64,000 nucleotides of DNA from Jiulongibacter sediminis (lineage in GTDB: Bacteria > Bacteroidota > Bacteroidia > Cytophagales > Spirosomataceae). The position numbers and the translations under genes were made by a program. The DNA lies in the NCBI RefSeq assembly GCF_001306455.1, contig NZ_LGTQ01000005.1, positions 744,001-808,000 on the forward strand, in the 5' to 3' direction. A model generated the notes under the pieces. That model saw nothing but the letters and a program-made list of their open reading frames with translations. It was not told where the DNA came from and did not search any database. Below are positions 61,439 to 64,000 of this stretch, one piece after another; the stretch's first letter is position 1, and every line of letters starts with the position of its first letter.

Positions 61439-62890
61439 CTACCGTTTTGGATTAGTTTTTGAAAGTAACAGTCCTACTCCTAAAATCAAAAGCGTCGAAA
61501 TAATAATCACGAAGTTTGGATGTAAGCCAAAAGTTACTTTCAGATCAGGGAATAACGAATTCAAGCTAGAATAAATGATAAAAATCAGTCCACCGGCCAC
61601 CGCTAACTTTGCGGCCTTATTGGAAGTTTTACCTGAAAATAGACCTAAAAGAATTAGGCCGAGAATACCACCACTGAAAATAGAAGCTAATGCCCACCAA
61701 ATATCCAAAGCACTATTGACACCCATAAACATTAATCCAACAACAATACTCAAAAGGGCCATGATGCCCGAGGAAAGTCTTAAAAACCGAAGAGCATTCT
61801 GATCAGAAACTTCACGACTTCTTATGTAAAAATCTTCGAGCAAAACGGTGGCAGAGCTATTTACGCTGGTAGAAACGGTGCTCATTCCGGCCGATAAAAT
61901 AGCGGCAATCAACAAACCCTTGATGCCAGAAGGTAGCTCGTTGACAATATAAAAGGGTAAGATCTGATCGGCCTGAAGATCAGTAGGTAACAAAGCAGAG
62001 TTTTGCTGGTAATAAATCCATAAAGCAGTACCAATCATGAAAAACAAGAGAGAAACCGGGATATAGAGCAAAGCACCCATCCATACCGAGAGGCGGGCAC
62101 CTTCATCCGTTTTGGCACCGATATATCGCTGAATATAACTTTGATCAGCACCGAAATTCTGAAGATTAATGAAAAAGCCATAGAGCAAAATCAACCAAAA
62201 AGAGCTGTCTGAAAAGCTGAATTGGAACTGTCCCAAACTCATTTTTCCCGAATCCAGACCCATTGACAGAAAACCTGAGAAGCCATCTTCAATTTGCGAA
62301 AGCAACAGCACAAAACACAAAAGAGCTCCCGAAATAAGAATAAAACCCTGAATGGCATCAGTGTACACCACAGCCTTGATTCCTCCAATTGAAGCATAAA
62401 CCATAACCATAAGACCGGTTATCACAATTATTGCCGAAACAGACCAGCCTGTTAACGAGTGAACTGGGAGTGATAATAAATACAGGATTGCTCCCATTCT
62501 TGCCAGCTGAGTTAATAAATAGCAGAAAGCAGCATAAGTTCGAGCCCACCGGCCAAAACGTTCTTCAAGAAAAGTGTATGCTGACTCCCGGTTAATCTTT
62601 CGGTAAAAAGGCACAAAAAAGCGAACAGCAATGACTGCCGCAAGCGGAATACTCAGACTAAAAACAAAACTGCTCCAATCGCCGGCAAAAGCATTTCCAG
62701 GTAAGGCCAGGAAGCTTATACTACTGACATAAGTGGCAAAAACAGACATACCCAAAGCCCAGGCCGGAAACTGCCCATCTCCCCGGGTAAAGCTTCCTGC
62801 TGTTTTATTTTTACTATAAAAACTATAGCCAAAGGCCAAAACGGCCAGGAGATAAATTAGAATTACAGCGAAATCAAGTTGATCAGCCAT
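61439..62890 (-). CDS. Sodium:solute symporter (SSS family), probable sialic acid transporter
   Basis: 483 residues, almost entirely hydrophobic with about 13 membrane helices. SSS-family features: GYSFYSKNKTAGSF near the N-terminus, WALGMSVFATYVSSISFLALPG (about 44-65), the segment ADQSYIQRYIGAKTDEGA, and AAILSAGMSTVSTSVNSSATVLLEDFY near 339-364. Members import sugars, amino acids or sialic acid with Na+. The start overlaps the lyase gene by 1 bp, and a BNR/sialidase-like gene lies further upstream, which points to sialic acid. Confidence 0.9.
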   Translation of the reverse strand: MADQLDFAVILIYLLAVLAFGYSFYSKNKTAGSFTRGDGQFPAWALGMSVFATYVSSISFLALPGNAFAGDWSSFVFSLSIPLAAVIAVRFFVPFYRKINRESAYTFLEERFGRWARTYAAFCYLLTQLARMGAILYLLSLPVHSLTGWSVSAIIVITGLMVMVYASIGGIKAVVYTDAIQGFILISGALLCFVLLLSQIEDGFSGFLSMGLDSGKMSLGQFQFSFSDSSFWLILLYGFFINLQNFGADQSYIQRYIGAKTDEGARLSVWMGALLYIPVSLLFFMIGTALWIYYQQNSALLPTDLQADQILPFYIVNELPSGIKGLLIAAILSAGMSTVSTSVNSSATVLLEDFYIRSREVSDQNALRFLRLSSGIMALLSIVVGLMFMGVNSALDIWWALASIFSGGILGLILLGLFSGKTSNKAAKLAVAGGLIFIIYSSLNSLFPDLKVTFGLHPNFVIIISTLLILGVGLLLSKTNPKR

Positions 62891-63771
62891 TAGAAATTTT
62901 TAAGAATTTGAGCGATTTGTTCCAATTGCTCCTCAGAATAAGCCTTTAATGGATTTGACAAGTGGTTTTGACAAAGCCCTTTTATCGCCATAGCAGCTTT
63001 GAGACCTTTCAAATAAGCGTTTTCATCATTAGTAAAAGCATAAACCTGATCTGAGAATTTAAGTATCTTTTGCTGAACAGTATCCACTTTTACCTTATCG
63101 CCGGCCTGATGAGCATGATAAAGCTCAATATACCATTCCGGGAAGATATTTGAACCTCCATTAACACCGCCGTTTGCTCCATTTTTAAGTGCTTCACGTA
63201 AGATCTCCTCAGGTCCCATAAATATCTCAAAATCGTTACCTGTAAACTGCTCTGTTATATTCTGGAAATACTCAAGATCACCGGAACTGTCTTTAAGACC
63301 TACTATCCCCGGGTTTTCAGAAAGTCTTAAAACCGTTTCTTTTTCAATGCTGACTTTGGTCAAAGACGGAATATTATAGAGGTATAAGGGAAGCTTAATT
63401 TCAGAGACCAACCAGGTATAATAGTCAAAAACCTCCTCCTGATTCATTTTCAAATAATAAGGCGGAGTAGCTACCACGAAATCTGCTCCCTGCGTCTTTG
63501 CAACTTTTCCCTGTTCTACAGAATCCAGCGGAATGGTAGAGCTAATTCCAGTCAAGACGGGTACTCTTCCTTTTACAATTTCAATCAAACTTTTCCCCAG
63601 GTTAACCTTGAAATCATAAGAAAGCGAAGAAAACTCTCCCGTTGTCCCCGAAACAAAAACTCCGGCAATACCGGCTGAAATCATTCGCTCAGTTATATTT
63701 CCTAAGGAGATTTGATCCAAAGAACCGTCCGCATTGAGTGGAGTAATTACAGGTGAAATTATGCCTCTCAT
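62890..63771 (-). CDS. DHDPS/NanA-family aldolase, probable N-acetylneuraminate lyase
   Basis: 293 residues, the standard length. A class I aldolase of the dihydrodipicolinate synthase superfamily: GTTGEF (42-47), LYNIPSLTKV with Tyr132 and Schiff-base Lys160 in GLKDSSGD. GANGGVNGGSNIFPE replaces the more usual GGDGVIS-type loop. Specificity for sialic acid rather than aspartate semialdehyde is inferred from the operon: sialidase-like gene, lyase, symporter. The ATG overlaps the sialidase stop (ATGA) and the stop shares one base with the symporter start, so all three are coupled. Confidence 0.85.
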   Translation of the reverse strand: MRGIISPVITPLNADGSLDQISLGNITERMISAGIAGVFVSGTTGEFSSLSYDFKVNLGKSLIEIVKGRVPVLTGISSTIPLDSVEQGKVAKTQGADFVVATPPYYLKMNQEEVFDYYTWLVSEIKLPLYLYNIPSLTKVSIEKETVLRLSENPGIVGLKDSSGDLEYFQNITEQFTGNDFEIFMGPEEILREALKNGANGGVNGGSNIFPEWYIELYHAHQAGDKVKVDTVQQKILKFSDQVYAFTNDENAYLKGLKAAMAIKGLCQNHLSNPLKAYSEEQLEQIAQILKNF

Positions 63772-64000
63772 AAGTTCTCAGGAGTTAAAACCACGTATCT
63801 CACTTTTGACCGTTTGTATGTATAAGTAATATGAATTTTCCCGTCAGAAGACTGGATCACAGCCGGATAAGAGTACTCTCCAGGCTCAGTTTCAAGGTCT
63901 AAGACCTTTTCCCAGTTTTCGCCATCTTTTGAAATGGCCACTGACAAAGGTGTTCGCGGCCCACCCCATTTGCCCTCATAACGTTCAGTGGGGTTATAAA
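63768..64000 (-). CDS. BNR-repeat exo-sialidase-like protein, C-terminal fragment
   Basis: 77 codons inside the window; the gene continues past the right edge. The fragment reads as a BNR/sialidase propeller end: PLSVAISKDGENWEKVLDLE (Asp-box-like S-x-D-x-G-x-x-W), then GEYSYPAVIQSSDGKIHITYTYKR and VRYVVLTPENL. The SYPAVIQ...DGKIHITYT segment is typical of bacterial sialidases of the GH33-like type. Its stop overlaps the aldolase start, making it the upstream gene of a sialic acid release, uptake and cleavage operon. Confidence 0.8.
   Translation of the reverse strand, partial: YNPTERYEGKWGGPRTPLSVAISKDGENWEKVLDLETEPGEYSYPAVIQSSDGKIHITYTYKRSKVRYVVLTPENL

Overview
The window looks like a chromosome segment of a Bacteroidota bacterium, most likely of the Cytophagales type. 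Support comes from a TonB-dependent receptor paired with a DUF4249 lipoprotein, many short-lipobox lipoproteins, a TAnnTTTG-type promoter element, T-run terminators, a DUF3179/di-haem cytochrome pair, and Bacteroidota-style polysaccharide genes. I cannot name genus or species. No tRNA, rRNA, CRISPR array, transposase or integrase was seen.

Layout. 1-2.5 kb: a partial secreted nucleotide pyrophosphatase/phosphodiesterase and a GH10 xylanase. 3.1-5.4 kb: a fused EutB-EutC ethanolamine ammonia-lyase with an export-type leader. 5.5-8.3 kb: a copper locus (CopA multicopper oxidase fused to a CopB-like barrel, plus a DUF305 protein). 8.6-12.5 kb: small genes (DUF1569, GIY-YIG nuclease, WYL regulator, two unknown small proteins) among dense palindromic repeats. 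12.5-19.9 kb: a visibly AT-richer defence island: a CoiA-like nuclease with a long coiled coil, a translationally coupled MazG-McrB-McrC(DUF2357/DUF524) operon, an unknown protein and an HNH nuclease. 20.0-27.2 kb: a glycosylation cassette (FkbM/HtrL/GT2 three-domain fusion, NodU-type carbamoyltransferase and two GlcNAc-family transferases) around a mucin-like Thr/Pro-rich exported protein. 27.9-30.2 kb: UDP-glucose dehydrogenase and UDP-xylose synthase. 30.7-36.5 kb: a gluconate-2-dehydrogenase-subunit-3-like protein and three tandem Fe-S GMC dehydrogenases. 36.8-39.8 kb: a tail-fibre-like surface protein and a coupled small protein. 40.0-45.2 kb: GH78 rhamnosidase, a Gfo/Idh/MocA dehydrogenase and a DUF1080 lipoprotein. 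45.3-49.0 kb: receptor/DUF4249 pair. 49.1-51.9 kb: FAD reductase with a NosR-like membrane iron-sulfur protein. 52.0-60.0 kb: TPR protein, deacetylase, SUMF1-domain protein, pyrophosphatase, DUF3179, di-haem cytochrome and ABC-F ATPase. 60.2-64.0 kb: a sialic-acid-type operon (partial sialidase, NanA-like lyase, sodium symporter) followed by two small membrane/flavin genes.

Much of the window serves carbohydrate capture and surface decoration: xylanase, rhamnosidase, sialidase, the receptor pair and nucleotide-sugar synthesis. The most unusual items are the exported EutBC fusion, the glycosylation cassette with its apparent substrate, the MazG-coupled McrBC operon, and a palindromic repeat family confined to about 2.7-12.4 kb and 27.4-27.7 kb, on either side of the accessory island.
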